Shown: piece after piece, positions 33,518 to 42,987 of the stretch
Layout of the letters: each line of letters opens with the position of its first letter
Position numbering within the stretch: the first letter of the stretch is position 1
Source: an uncultured Eubacteriales bacterium
Lineage (GTDB): Bacteria; Bacillota; Clostridia; Oscillospirales; Acutalibacteraceae
Direction of reading: 5' to 3'
Assembly (NCBI GenBank): GCA_934457415.1
Contig: CAKSHM010000005.1
Location: 124,001 to 188,000 of the forward strand
Length of the DNA: 64,000 nucleotides
Notes under the pieces: model-generated
Database searches by the model: none
Seen by the model: the letters and a program-made list of their open reading frames with translations, nothing else
What the model was told of the DNA's origin: nothing
Translations under genes and position numbers: made by a program

Positions 33518-35339
33518 TATTTTTAAAAGCTTTACTTATGCTTTCGGAATCAAAACCGTATTTTTTCAACAAATCTTCGGTTTTACCTGACGGAACAAAG
33601 ACGTTTTCAACCGCTTTGATTTTATAATTCCCTTTAAATCCGTTTTCTGAAAGCATATTGCCGATATGCTCGGCAATTCCGCCGCTCTTAATTCCCTCCT
33701 CAAAAAATAAAATGTTTTTATAATCTAAAATGATTTCTAGTGCTTTTTGCGATATCGGATGTATTTTATTAAGCTTTAAAATGCTGAAATCCTTACCATC
33801 GCCGTAAGCCTTATAAACCTCGTTAAATTCCCGCCCGTAGGTCACGGCTAAGGATTTTTTATTGCCTTTAAATAAATTATACTCGGCTTTATAATCAAAG
33901 TCATAATCATCATCAAAACAGCCGCGCGGATAACGGATGGCACATAATTCGCTGTTTTCCGCGGTTTCTTCAATTCTGTATATAAGCTCTGAATAAAAGG
34001 ATGGCGAATAAACATTCATATTTGGAATTTCGCTTAAAAATGCCGCGTCAAACAAACCTTGGTGGGTCTCTCCGTCCTCTCCGACTATACCCGCCCTGTC
34101 AACAAGAAGCTTAACAGAAACCTTACCTATGGCAAGGTCATGAATTATCTGGTCGTATCCTCTTTGTAAAAATGTTGAATATACCGCAAAAAAAGGAACC
34201 ATTCCACCTTTTGCAAGTCCGGCACAAAACGTGACTGCATGCTCCTCGGCAATTCCGACATCAAAAAATCTTTCTTTATATTTTTTTGAAAATTCAACAA
34301 GTCCCGTACCCTCTGACATCGCAGCAGTCACGGCACAAATCCTTTTGTTTTTTTCGGCAAGACCGCATAGGGTTTCTCCCGCAACCTTGGAAAAGTCATG
34401 CTTTGAGCAATTTAAAGAGCCCTCGTCAACATCAAATGGAGATACGCCGTGATAATTGGCGGGCATTATTTCGGCAAAAGGATAGCCTTTGCCTTTTTTT
34501 GTTACAACATGAATAACGCTGGGTCTGTCATAGTCCTTTGCGACTCTGAAAAGTTCTTCCATAAGCGTAATATTATGTCCGTCTACGGGTCCTAAATAAT
34601 TAAATCCGAGATTGGCAAAAATATTATCCTTATAAACCGCCGATTTTATACTCTCCTTAATTTTAAAAAGAAAGCTTATAATGCTTTTTCCGAACGGAAG
34701 CTTCAGCATAAATTTGGTAAAAGCAGCTTTAAAGCTATGATAAGCCGCTTTGTTTCTTAGGTGTGTAAAGGTTCTTGCAACGGCTCCGACATTTTTTGAA
34801 ATAGACATTTTATTGTCGTTTAAAATAACTATAAAATTGCCCTTTGCGCCTCCGGCATTGTTTATTGCCTCATATGCCATACCGCCCGTCATGGCTCCGT
34901 CTCCGATTACGGCAACGGCAGTTCCGTTTTCCCCTTTTAATTTTTTGGCTTTGAAAATTCCGTAGGCAGCAGAAATGGAATTACTGCTATGTCCTGTTAC
35001 AACAGGGTCATGCTCGCTTTCGTCGGGTCTCATAAATCCGGAAATTCCGCCGGAGGTTCTTATATTATTAAAATCCTCATATCTGCCCGTTAACAGCTTA
35101 TGTGTATACGCCTGATGTCCCACATCGAAAATTATAGCGTCCTCAGGCGAGTTAAAAACTCTATGTATTGCAACCGTTAATTCCACCGTTCCGAGGTTTG
35201 AGGCAAGATGTCCGCCGTTTTGTGAAACAGTTGAAATGATTTTATCTCTTATTTCGGCACAAAGTTTGTCTAAATCTTTAGGATAGACATTTTTCACATC
35301 ATCGGTTTTTTTTATATTTTCAAGAATTTCATATTTCAA
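33507..35339 (-). CDS. dxs: 1-deoxy-D-xylulose-5-phosphate synthase
   Basis: A 610-residue thiamine diphosphate enzyme that starts the MEP isoprenoid pathway from pyruvate and glyceraldehyde phosphate. It has the TPP/Mg motif GDGAMTGGMAYEAINN (~residue 146), HLASNLGTVELTVA near the N-terminus and a transketolase-like pyrimidine domain with RAGIVGEDGETHQG (~410). It neighbours ispA, which uses downstream isoprenoid units. Confidence 0.96.
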   Translation of the reverse strand: MKYEILENIKKTDDVKNVYPKDLDKLCAEIRDKIISTVSQNGGHLASNLGTVELTVAIHRVFNSPEDAIIFDVGHQAYTHKLLTGRYEDFNNIRTSGGISGFMRPDESEHDPVVTGHSSNSISAAYGIFKAKKLKGENGTAVAVIGDGAMTGGMAYEAINNAGGAKGNFIVILNDNKMSISKNVGAVARTFTHLRNKAAYHSFKAAFTKFMLKLPFGKSIISFLFKIKESIKSAVYKDNIFANLGFNYLGPVDGHNITLMEELFRVAKDYDRPSVIHVVTKKGKGYPFAEIMPANYHGVSPFDVDEGSLNCSKHDFSKVAGETLCGLAEKNKRICAVTAAMSEGTGLVEFSKKYKERFFDVGIAEEHAVTFCAGLAKGGMVPFFAVYSTFLQRGYDQIIHDLAIGKVSVKLLVDRAGIVGEDGETHQGLFDAAFLSEIPNMNVYSPSFYSELIYRIEETAENSELCAIRYPRGCFDDDYDFDYKAEYNLFKGNKKSLAVTYGREFNEVYKAYGDGKDFSILKLNKIHPISQKALEIILDYKNILFFEEGIKSGGIAEHIGNMLSENGFKGNYKIKAVENVFVPSGKTEDLLKKYGFDSESISKAFKNNAE

Positions 35340-35360
35340 GAAATAACATTCCTTTTAAAG

Positions 35361-36236
35361 TCAAAACTTTCTTTTTAAAAGCATATCGGTAAGCTCTTTG
35401 AGATTTCCGGTATCTCCGTCTATAAGAGACAGTATTGCGTCCGCCTTTTGAGTAAGCTCAATCGCGGTCTTCATTGCATTCTCTTCGCCAAGAGCGCGAA
35501 GTAAAGTTTTTTTATCGTTTTTCTCATCACTGCCGACAGGCTTTCCGAAAGTTTTTTCGCTTGCATTCTTATCAAGAAAGTCATCAATTATTTGAAATGC
35601 CGTCCCTACGCACTCCCCGTACTCAGAGCATTTTTTTAAGTTATCTTCATCTGCTCCCGCCAAAATCGCTCCGCAAACGCATGCGGCTTTGATGAGGGCT
35701 GCGGTTTTTAAAGAATACATCTCTCTTATAAGGTCGGATGCCGTACAATCGGTGTTTTTAAGGTCTATTACCTGTCCGCCTATCATTCCGTTTATTCCGG
35801 CGTATGATGAAAGCTGAATTAAAGCGTTTACAATTCGGTCGGCGCTTATTCCGTTGGTTTTGGCGGCAACAGAGAAAGCCTCGGTTAAAAGCGCATCACC
35901 GGCAAGCAGAGCCATATCCTCTCCGAAAGCCTTGTGGCAAGATGGCTTTCCTCTGCGCAAATCGTCATTATCCATACAAGGCAAATCGTCATGGATAAGC
36001 GAATATGTATGAATCATTTCAAGAGCGCATGCAAAGTTATACGCACAGTCGTCATCACCGCCGAAAAGCTTATAAAATTCAAGAAGAATAATCGGTCTGA
36101 TGCGTTTCCCGCCCGAAAGGAGACTGTGACGCATCGCTTCGTTTACAGTATCATAGTGCTGACCTGTAGGCATAGTAAGAATATCAAGTCTTGCGTTAAT
36201 TTTAGTTTGATATTCTTTTATAAGATTATCAATCAT
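35361..36236 (-). CDS. ispA: Polyprenyl (farnesyl) diphosphate synthase
   Basis: A 291-residue all-helical prenyltransferase. Both aspartate-rich motifs are clear: DDLPCMDNDDLRRGKP (~residue 80) and DDFLDKNASEKTFGK (~215), along with GGKRIRP (~45). Short-chain products (C15) are predicted from length and family. The start at 36236 follows GAGAGGT; it overlaps the xseB stop by eight bases. Confidence 0.94.
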   Translation of the reverse strand: MIDNLIKEYQTKINARLDILTMPTGQHYDTVNEAMRHSLLSGGKRIRPIILLEFYKLFGGDDDCAYNFACALEMIHTYSLIHDDLPCMDNDDLRRGKPSCHKAFGEDMALLAGDALLTEAFSVAAKTNGISADRIVNALIQLSSYAGINGMIGGQVIDLKNTDCTASDLIREMYSLKTAALIKAACVCGAILAGADEDNLKKCSEYGECVGTAFQIIDDFLDKNASEKTFGKPVGSDEKNDKKTLLRALGEENAMKTAIELTQKADAILSLIDGDTGNLKELTDMLLKRKF

Positions 36237-36441
36237 TTTTTGAAACCTCTCTTTCATAATCTGAAAGTGAAATTATCTTTTGCTTGGCATTATTTAAGAT
36301 TTCAGAACATTTTTTTGAATATTTCATACCCTCTTCGAAAAGTGTGATGGATTCTTCAAGGGATGTATCCTTATTTTCAAGTTTTTCGGCAATTTCTTCA
36401 AGTTTTTTGAGACTTTCTTCAAAGCTTATATTCTCTTTCAT
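36229..36441 (-). CDS. xseB: Exodeoxyribonuclease VII small subunit
   Basis: A 70-residue helical protein with the family text SFEESLKKLEEIAEKLENKD and LEESITLFEEGMK. It associates with XseA in the exonuclease VII complex, which degrades single-stranded DNA. The start overlaps the xseA stop as ATGA. Confidence 0.95.
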   Translation of the reverse strand: MKENISFEESLKKLEEIAEKLENKDTSLEESITLFEEGMKYSKKCSEILNNAKQKIISLSDYEREVSKND

Positions 36442-37661
36442 TCTGCGCTCCTTTCAAAAAGCTCGGTAACCTTACAATTTGCCTTTCCGTCCGAAAGACA
36501 GATTGATAATTCATCGTCTTTTTTAAGCTCATTTATACTGCTGATTTTCTTCCCGTCCTTTTTAATCTCGCCGTAGCCCCTTGCAAGGGTTTTTAAAGGA
36601 CTGAGCGCGTCGATTTTTAATATAACGGAATTAAGCTTCTGACCGGTAATTTCGATTTTCGATTTTATTATATTCATAATTCTGTCGCTCAGCATATCTG
36701 CCGTAAGCGATTTTTGTGTAATTATTCTTTCCGGATTCATGAGATTTGCCCGTGCCGAAGCTTTTTGAAATTTCACTTCATTCGAATTGCACACCGAAAC
36801 CGCACAGGCTGAAATAACCCTTGAAATCCTTTTGATTCTGAAAATCAGTTCCGATATATCGGGAACCGCAAGCTCTGCTGCCGCGGAAGGCGTGGAAGCG
36901 CGCATGTCGGCAACAAAATCCGAAATAGAAAAATCTGTTTCATGTCCTACGGCGGAAATTACCGGAACAGGTGACTCATAAATCTTTCTTGCAAGCATTT
37001 CATCATTGAATGCGCTAAGATCCTCAGCACTTCCGCCGCCGCGGCCGATAATTATTAAATCAATTCCCTCGGTTTTATAAACCCTTTCAAGCATGCTTAC
37101 CATTTCGCCGGCAGCACCCTCTCCCTGAACGCTTACAGGGCATAAAACAAGACTGCAAAGCGGGAATCTGCGAGAGGTAATATTGATAATATCCTGTATT
37201 GCCGCTCCTGACGCAGAGGTTATAACGGCGATAATCCCCGGAAATGCCGGAAGCTTCCTTTTGGAACCTGCCTCAAAAAGACCTTCTTTTTCGAGTTTTT
37301 CCTTGGTTGCGTTAAAAGCGGCAGTCAAATCCCCTTCTCCGCAAAGAGACATTTCCTCTGCATAGAACTGATAACCGCCCTCTTTTTCATAAAGAGAAAC
37401 TCTGCCTGACAGAACGACCTCGGTTCCGTCCGTAATCTCGGCCTTAACACGAATATTGGAATTCCTGAACATAACGCATTTTACAGCGGCGGAAGAATCC
37501 TTCAAAGTGAAATACCAGTGTCCGCTTGAAAAATGATTTTTAAAGTTCGAAATCTCGCCTTTTACGCTGATATACGAAAGTCTGCTGTCGCTTTCGAGCA
37601 GAGACTTAACATATAAATTAAGCTGAGAGACGCTGACTGCTTCAGTCATCTGCTTTAACAA
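36438..37661 (-). CDS. xseA: Exodeoxyribonuclease VII large subunit
   Basis: A 407-residue catalytic subunit. It has an N-terminal OB-fold (ISVKGEISNFKNHFSSGHWYF, residues ~32-52), the nuclease core with IIIGRGGGSAEDLSAFNDE (~200) and VISAVGHETDFSISDFVADMRASTPSAAAE-type text (~235-264), then a coiled coil. Typically 400-450 residues. It lies between nusB (20-base overlap) and xseB, as in Bacillus. Confidence 0.96.
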   Translation of the reverse strand: MLKQMTEAVSVSQLNLYVKSLLESDSRLSYISVKGEISNFKNHFSSGHWYFTLKDSSAAVKCVMFRNSNIRVKAEITDGTEVVLSGRVSLYEKEGGYQFYAEEMSLCGEGDLTAAFNATKEKLEKEGLFEAGSKRKLPAFPGIIAVITSASGAAIQDIINITSRRFPLCSLVLCPVSVQGEGAAGEMVSMLERVYKTEGIDLIIIGRGGGSAEDLSAFNDEMLARKIYESPVPVISAVGHETDFSISDFVADMRASTPSAAAELAVPDISELIFRIKRISRVISACAVSVCNSNEVKFQKASARANLMNPERIITQKSLTADMLSDRIMNIIKSKIEITGQKLNSVILKIDALSPLKTLARGYGEIKKDGKKISSINELKKDDELSICLSDGKANCKVTELFERSAE

Positions 37662-38037
37662 CCGATGAAAGAATTCCGTTTACAAATGAAGCATCGCTTT
37701 CTGTGGCATATTTTTTGCAAAGCTCAACCGCCTCGTTTATTGAAACCGAAACAGGAATACTTTCCATGAACTTTATTTCATAAATCGCAAGCCTCATTAT
37801 GCTAAGTGAGGTTTTGGATATTCTTTTTATTGACCAGCCGTTTGAGAATTCGGAAATCAGACCGTCTGTCACGTCAAGATGTGAATAAACCCCGCAAAAT
37901 ACCTCACGGACATAATCGTCAGGTTTAACTTCCCTCACCTGCTCTGCCAGTTCTAAAATGCTTTCGCAAGTATCGTCATTAAAGCATTTTTCAAAGATAA
38001 GAATAAAAGCTTCTTCGCGAGCTTGTTTTCGGGTCAT
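37642..38037 (-). CDS. nusB: Transcription antitermination factor NusB
   Basis: A 131-residue all-helical protein starting MTRKQAREEAFILIFEK, standard for NusB; the C-terminal part has SVSINEAVELCKKYA. It binds boxA RNA with NusE (S10) for rRNA antitermination. The upstream in-frame codons to 38064 overlap the start region of the transcript, so ATG 38037 is preferred. It leads the ten-gene operon nusB to tyrS. Confidence 0.94.
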   Translation of the reverse strand: MTRKQAREEAFILIFEKCFNDDTCESILELAEQVREVKPDDYVREVFCGVYSHLDVTDGLISEFSNGWSIKRISKTSLSIMRLAIYEIKFMESIPVSVSINEAVELCKKYATESDASFVNGILSSVVKADD

Positions 38038-38069
38038 GCCGCACCAACTTTCATAATAATTCAAAATAA

Positions 38070-38098
38070 ATTATACTACAAGATCGCCTGCATTTCAA
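38070..38098 (-). promoter_or_regulatory. Sigma-A promoter of the nusB-to-tyrS operon
   Basis: On the minus strand TTGAAA (38093-38098), 17 bases, TATAAT (38070-38075), about 30 bases before nusB. No other strong promoter is seen until the end of tyrS. Confidence 0.75.
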
Positions 38099-38179
38099 GA
38101 ATAAAGACTTAAAAATATTCAATTTTTTTGAATATATGCAATTTTTTTAAAAATTTCCTTAGGTAAGTCTTACATTCGA

Positions 38180-38208
38180 TTGACAAAAACCCTGCTGAAT
38201 GATAAAAT
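38180..38208 (+). promoter_or_regulatory. Sigma-A promoter of purB
   Basis: TTGACA (38180-38185), 17 bases, TAAAAT (38203-38208). It is divergent from the nusB promoter ~80 bases away, and lies inside the upstream extension of the purB frame, so it supports the ATG at 38243. Confidence 0.75.
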
Positions 38209-38242
38209 AAATAAGTTAAATATACGGCTAAAGGAGACCAAT

Positions 38243-39679
38243 ATGAATATAAATCACGACGCATACAATTCGCCTTTTTCTTCAAGATATGCAAGTAAGG
38301 AAATGCAGTATATCTTTTCCGATAATTTCAAATTCAGAACTTGGCGCAGGCTTTGGATTTCACTGGCAGAGGCTGAAAAAGAACAGGGGCTTAATATAAC
38401 CGACGAACAGATAGCGGAATTAAAAGCTCATGCCGAGGACATAAATTATGAAGTTGCACGGGAAAGAGAAAAAGAAGTAAGACATGATGTTATGAGCCAT
38501 GTTTATGCTTACGGTATTCAGTGTCCGAAAGCCGAGCCTATTATACACTTAGGCGCTACAAGCTGTTATGTCGGCGATAATACCGATATTATAACTATGC
38601 GTGAGGCAGGAAATTTAGTGCTTAAAAAAACTGCCGCCGTTTTAAAAAACCTTAAGGAATTCGCTTTGAAATATAAAGCTCTTCCCTGCCTTGCTTATAC
38701 TCATCTTCAGCCGGCTCAGCTTACCACGGTCGGAAAAAGAGCCGCCTTATGGATGAATGAATTATGCGGCGATATTAAAAATCTTGAATTTCAGCTTTCC
38801 TGCCTTAAGCTTTTAGGCTCAAAAGGTACTACGGGAACTCAGGCAAGCTTTATGGAGCTTTTCGAAAATGATGAGAAAAAGGTTGACGCGGTAGAGACTA
38901 AAATCGCCGAGGATTTCGGATTTAAAGAATGCGTTCCTGTTTCGGGACAGACATATTCAAGAAAAACCGATTATTTTATTCTCAGCGCATTATCGGGAAT
39001 AGCTCAGAGCGCCTATAAATTTGCAAATGATTTGCGTATTTTACAGTCCTTTGAAGAATTGGAAGAGCCTTTCGGCAAAAAGCAGATCGGTTCTTCGGCA
39101 ATGCCGTATAAAAGAAATCCGATGAGGTGCGAGAGAATATGCGCTCTGGCAAGATATATAATATGCGACCTGCAGAATCCGGCTTTTACAGCTCCCGTTC
39201 AGTGGCTCGAAAGAACGCTCGATGACAGCGCAAACAAAAGAATTTCTGTCGCGGAAGCATTTCTTGCAACCGACGCGGTTTTAAATATTTTTATAAATGT
39301 TACCGACGGAATCGTTGTTTATGATAAGGTTATCGAAAAGCGTGTTATGGAAAAGCTGCCGTTTATGGCCACCGAAAACATAATGATGGAATCGGTAAAA
39401 CGCGGCGGAGACAGACAGGAGCTTCATGAAATAATCCGCGAGCTGTCACATAAAGCAACAAAACAAATTAAACTTGAAGGCAAAAAAAATCCGCTTATTG
39501 ACATGATAGCCGAAGAAAAAAGAATTCCTCTTACCAAAGAAGAGATAACGGCTGAATTAAAGCCGGAAAAATTTATCGGCAGATGCGTCAGTCAGGTTGA
39601 AAAGTTTGTTGACACCTGTGTTGACCCTATACTTGAAAAATATGCCGGGGAAGATATAAAAATCGAGCTTAATATTTAA
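38243..39679 (+). CDS. purB: Adenylosuccinate lyase
   Basis: A 478-residue fumarase-superfamily enzyme for two steps of purine synthesis (SAICAR to AICAR and adenylosuccinate to AMP). It carries the signature GSSAMPYKRNPMRCE (~residue 285), AYTHLQPAQLTTVGKR (~155) and HLGATSCYVGDNTD (~105). The start follows AAAGGAG. The text resembles the eukaryote-like, longer PurB subgroup. It stands alone from other purine genes. Confidence 0.95.
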   Translation: MNINHDAYNSPFSSRYASKEMQYIFSDNFKFRTWRRLWISLAEAEKEQGLNITDEQIAELKAHAEDINYEVAREREKEVRHDVMSHVYAYGIQCPKAEPIIHLGATSCYVGDNTDIITMREAGNLVLKKTAAVLKNLKEFALKYKALPCLAYTHLQPAQLTTVGKRAALWMNELCGDIKNLEFQLSCLKLLGSKGTTGTQASFMELFENDEKKVDAVETKIAEDFGFKECVPVSGQTYSRKTDYFILSALSGIAQSAYKFANDLRILQSFEELEEPFGKKQIGSSAMPYKRNPMRCERICALARYIICDLQNPAFTAPVQWLERTLDDSANKRISVAEAFLATDAVLNIFINVTDGIVVYDKVIEKRVMEKLPFMATENIMMESVKRGGDRQELHEIIRELSHKATKQIKLEGKKNPLIDMIAEEKRIPLTKEEITAELKPEKFIGRCVSQVEKFVDTCVDPILEKYAGEDIKIELNI

Positions 39680-39698
39680 AAGCAAAGGAGGATAAAAT

Positions 39699-42302
39699 AT
39701 GATTTGGCACAGCTCTTCCGCAGAAGATGTTTTAAAAGAACTTAAAACCGATAAAGACAGCGGTCTTGCAAACGGAACAGCAAACGAAAGAATAAATAAA
39801 TTCGGAAAAAATGTTTTAAATGATGAAAATAAAAAATTTTTTTTAAAGGAATTTTTATCTCAGCTTAATAATAAATTTGTTTACATACTTTTTGCCATAG
39901 CCATTGTTTCCTTTGCTTTTTCTGTTTATTATAAAAATAAAGATTTTATCTCTCCGTTGCTTATAATTGCAATCGTTATTTTAAATGCGCTTATTTCCGC
40001 TTTTTATTTAAGTCGGGGAAAAGCAATGCTTGAAAAGCTTAAAAAGACGACCGATCCGAAAGCTACGGTAATCAGAGACGGAATAAAAAAATATATTGAT
40101 TCATCGGAGTTGGTTATAGGCGATATAATTATATTCAGCGAGGGAGACTACATTTCCGCCGACGCAAGGCTTATCGAAGCTGTTTCATTAAGGTGTAACG
40201 AATCCGCCGTTACAGGCGAAAGCGTGCCCGTTGAAAAAAATCCTCAGGAAATCTATCCGGACATTACCCCGCTGAACCAAAGAAAAAATATGGTTTACTG
40301 CGGTTCAAGCGTTATACACGGAAGCGCCAAAGCTGTAGTTGTAGGAACGGGAATAAATACAGAAATCGGGAAAACCGATACGATCGAAAAGCAAACGGGA
40401 AAAAACACAATTCCCTTGCAGGACTCTCTCGTATACACCGGAAAAACCGCAAATATCGCAATTCTTATTATTTGCGCCGCGGTTTTTACAGCCGAGTTTT
40501 TAATCACTTTAAAAACAGGCTCGGGAAATCATTTTGCTTATTTAACGGTTAAAGCATTTTTAAATGCTTCGGCTCTTGCCGTAGCAGCAATTCCGGAAGG
40601 CTTGCCTGCTATTTCAACTATTGTCGTTGCTCTGGGTATGCAGCGTCTTTTAAAGGACGGAATTACCGTAAAAAAAATAAAGGCGCTTGAAACTGTCGGA
40701 AATACAACCGTGATCTGCGCCGATAAAACAGGAATTTTAACGCATAACAAAATGCGGGTCAGAAAAATATTTAACGGAAATGAAATAACAGAGGATATTA
40801 CGCAATCCGCAGGAGCTAAAACCTCTATGGTTTTAAAGCTTGCGGCTGTCTGCGCAACACTTGTAAACGATCCTACCGAAAATGCCATAGAAAATGCCTG
40901 TTTTGAAATGAACGGCGTTAAAAAAACCGATATAGAAAAGCTCTATCCGAGGCTTTGCACCGTTCCGTTTGACAGTGTAAGGAAAACGATGACAAGCGTC
41001 AATATGATTAACGGTCATCCCGTAGCCATTACAAAAGGCGCGCCTGAAATTATTGCCGAAAAATGTATCGGCAATGACAGTGAAAAAATTGTTAAGGTAA
41101 ATGAAGCATTTGCGGAGGAATCATTAAGAGTTGTTGCAATCGCGATTAAGCAGCTTGATGAAATCCCTGCAAATCCGAATGCGGAAGAAATTGAAACCGA
41201 TATGATTTTTGTCGGCCTTATCGGTCTTGATGATCCGCCGAGAACCGACACCGTTTCATCTATTTCGGATTTTTCGAATGCAGGTATCAGAACCGTAATG
41301 ATAACGGGCGACAATGTTATCACTGCAAAAGCCGTTGCCCGCAGGATAGGAATTCTTAAGGATGATATGATTGCGCTTACCGGCAAAGAGCTTGAAAATA
41401 TAAGCGACGAGGAGCTTTATGAAAAAATTGACAGGGTTGCCGTTTTTGCAAGAATATCGCCGGACGATAAATTAAGAATAATCAATATTTTAAAGAAAAA
41501 AGGCGAATGTGTTACCGTTACCGGCGAAAGTGTTTCCGACAGCGAGGCTCTTGCCGCCGCCGATACAGGCTGTGTAATGGGAAAAATGGGAACTGATGTT
41601 GCAAAGGGCAAAGCAGACATAATTGACGAGCATTATAATCTGGGCAGTCTTAAAAAAGCAATAAAAGAAAGCAGGGCTCTTTTTGAAAACATTCAAAAAT
41701 GCGTACATTATCTTTTAAGCTGCAATTTTGCGGAGTTGTTTATATATTTTATAGGTTTACTTATTTTTAAAATTCCGCCTCTTGCGGCTGTTCAGCTGCT
41801 TTGGATAAATCTAATTACAGATTGCACTCCTGCTATATCGCTCAGTATGGAACCTGTAAGCTCACAGTCTGCTCTTAAAAAAGTAAGAGGAAAAAACCAC
41901 AGGCTTTTTTCAAAAGAATTTTTGATACAGATTCCGGTTGATATCTTATTTATAACCGCGGTATCGCTGATTTCTTACGGCATTGGAATAAAATCAGGAA
42001 TAAATACTGCTGCGGCAATGCTTTTCGTAACCTTAAGCACAATTCAGATATTCCATTCATACAATCTCAGAAGTACGAAATCCGTTTTCGGGCTTTCTGT
42101 TACTTCAAATGAATTTATGCTGTTTTCTTCCCTGCTTGCTCTGTTTATAGTATTTTTCCTTGTTCTTTCTCCTGCAGGAGCTGTATTCGGCTTGAGTATA
42201 CTGAAATTTAATAATTTTGTTTACGCCGTTTTACTCGCTCTTTCCATAATACCCTACAGCGAAATTTTTAAGCTTATCTTAAGAAAGAACGGTAAAATTT
42301 AA
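39699..42302 (+). CDS. P-type cation-transporting ATPase, P2A-like, with altered motifs
   Basis: An 867-residue ATPase with the P2 layout: N-terminal cation-ATPase domain, TGESVPVEK (~residue 172), helix 4 AIPEGLPA (~300), phosphorylation site, KGAPE (~446), DPPR (~511), MITGDN and helix 6 WINLITDCTPA. Ca2+ would be the expected cation. Two catalytic motifs depart from the family: DKTGTLT is DKTGILT (~342), and TGDGVNDAPAL is TGESVSDSEAL (~608), changing the first Mg-binding Asp to Glu and Asn to Ser. The acylated Asp is kept. Activity may be altered. AAAGGAGG lies upstream; probably co-transcribed with purB and trmO. Confidence 0.9.
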   Translation: MIWHSSSAEDVLKELKTDKDSGLANGTANERINKFGKNVLNDENKKFFLKEFLSQLNNKFVYILFAIAIVSFAFSVYYKNKDFISPLLIIAIVILNALISAFYLSRGKAMLEKLKKTTDPKATVIRDGIKKYIDSSELVIGDIIIFSEGDYISADARLIEAVSLRCNESAVTGESVPVEKNPQEIYPDITPLNQRKNMVYCGSSVIHGSAKAVVVGTGINTEIGKTDTIEKQTGKNTIPLQDSLVYTGKTANIAILIICAAVFTAEFLITLKTGSGNHFAYLTVKAFLNASALAVAAIPEGLPAISTIVVALGMQRLLKDGITVKKIKALETVGNTTVICADKTGILTHNKMRVRKIFNGNEITEDITQSAGAKTSMVLKLAAVCATLVNDPTENAIENACFEMNGVKKTDIEKLYPRLCTVPFDSVRKTMTSVNMINGHPVAITKGAPEIIAEKCIGNDSEKIVKVNEAFAEESLRVVAIAIKQLDEIPANPNAEEIETDMIFVGLIGLDDPPRTDTVSSISDFSNAGIRTVMITGDNVITAKAVARRIGILKDDMIALTGKELENISDEELYEKIDRVAVFARISPDDKLRIINILKKKGECVTVTGESVSDSEALAAADTGCVMGKMGTDVAKGKADIIDEHYNLGSLKKAIKESRALFENIQKCVHYLLSCNFAELFIYFIGLLIFKIPPLAAVQLLWINLITDCTPAISLSMEPVSSQSALKKVRGKNHRLFSKEFLIQIPVDILFITAVSLISYGIGIKSGINTAAAMLFVTLSTIQIFHSYNLRSTKSVFGLSVTSNEFMLFSSLLALFIVFFLVLSPAGAVFGLSILKFNNFVYAVLLALSIIPYSEIFKLILRKNGKI

Positions 42303-42304
42303 AA

Positions 42305-42982
42305 ATGGAGATAAAGCCCATAGCTTTTATAAAAACACCTTTCACGCAGAAATTCGGTATACCGCGCCAAAGCTTGAGAGCCGAATCTGCAGAAGGTACA
42401 ATTTCGGTCGAATCTGAATTTTGTGACGAAAACGCTTTTTTCGGTCTCGAAAAATTTTCGCATATATGGCTTATTTTTGATTTTTCCGAGGCTCACAGAG
42501 AAAAATGGTCTCCCACCGTCCGCCCGCCGAGGCTCGGAGGAAATAAACGGGTAGGTGTTTTTGCTACCCGTTCTCCGTTCAGACCCAATAATTTAGGTTT
42601 GACTGTCTGCAGACTTTTAAAAATATATAAGGAAAACGGTAAAATTCTATTAAAGGTAAGCGGAATTGATCTGTTAAACGGAACTCCGATTTATGATATT
42701 AAGCCTTATATACCCTATGCCGACAGTATTCCCGAAGCTGAAGGAAGCTTTGCGGAATCGGAAAAATCCCATAAGCTTAATATTATTATAAGCGAAGAGC
42801 TCAAATCACTGATCCCGAAAAATATTATCGGTGTTGCAGCCGAATGTCTCAGCGAAGATCCGAGACCCTCCTATCATTCAGACGGAAAAGAATATACAAT
42901 GCGATTATATGATTATGATTTTACTTTTTTTGTTGAAAAAGAAAATCTTACGGTTAAAAAAATAGAAAAAATAAAGGAGTGA
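42305..42982 (+). CDS. trmO: tRNA (N6-threonylcarbamoyladenosine37-N6)-methyltransferase TrmO
   Basis: A 225-residue member of the TsaA/TrmO family with a SAM-binding beta barrel: PRLGGNKRVGVFATRSPFRPNNLGLT (recognised by RVGVFATRSPFRPN, ~residue 85) and SGIDLLNGTPIYDIKPYIPYAD-type text (~120). In E. coli it methylates t6A37 of tRNA-Thr. The stop overlaps the region before mnmA. First gene of a group of tRNA modification genes. Confidence 0.9.
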   Translation: MEIKPIAFIKTPFTQKFGIPRQSLRAESAEGTISVESEFCDENAFFGLEKFSHIWLIFDFSEAHREKWSPTVRPPRLGGNKRVGVFATRSPFRPNNLGLTVCRLLKIYKENGKILLKVSGIDLLNGTPIYDIKPYIPYADSIPEAEGSFAESEKSHKLNIIISEELKSLIPKNIIGVAAECLSEDPRPSYHSDGKEYTMRLYDYDFTFFVEKENLTVKKIEKIKE

Positions 42983-42987
42983 ATCCT

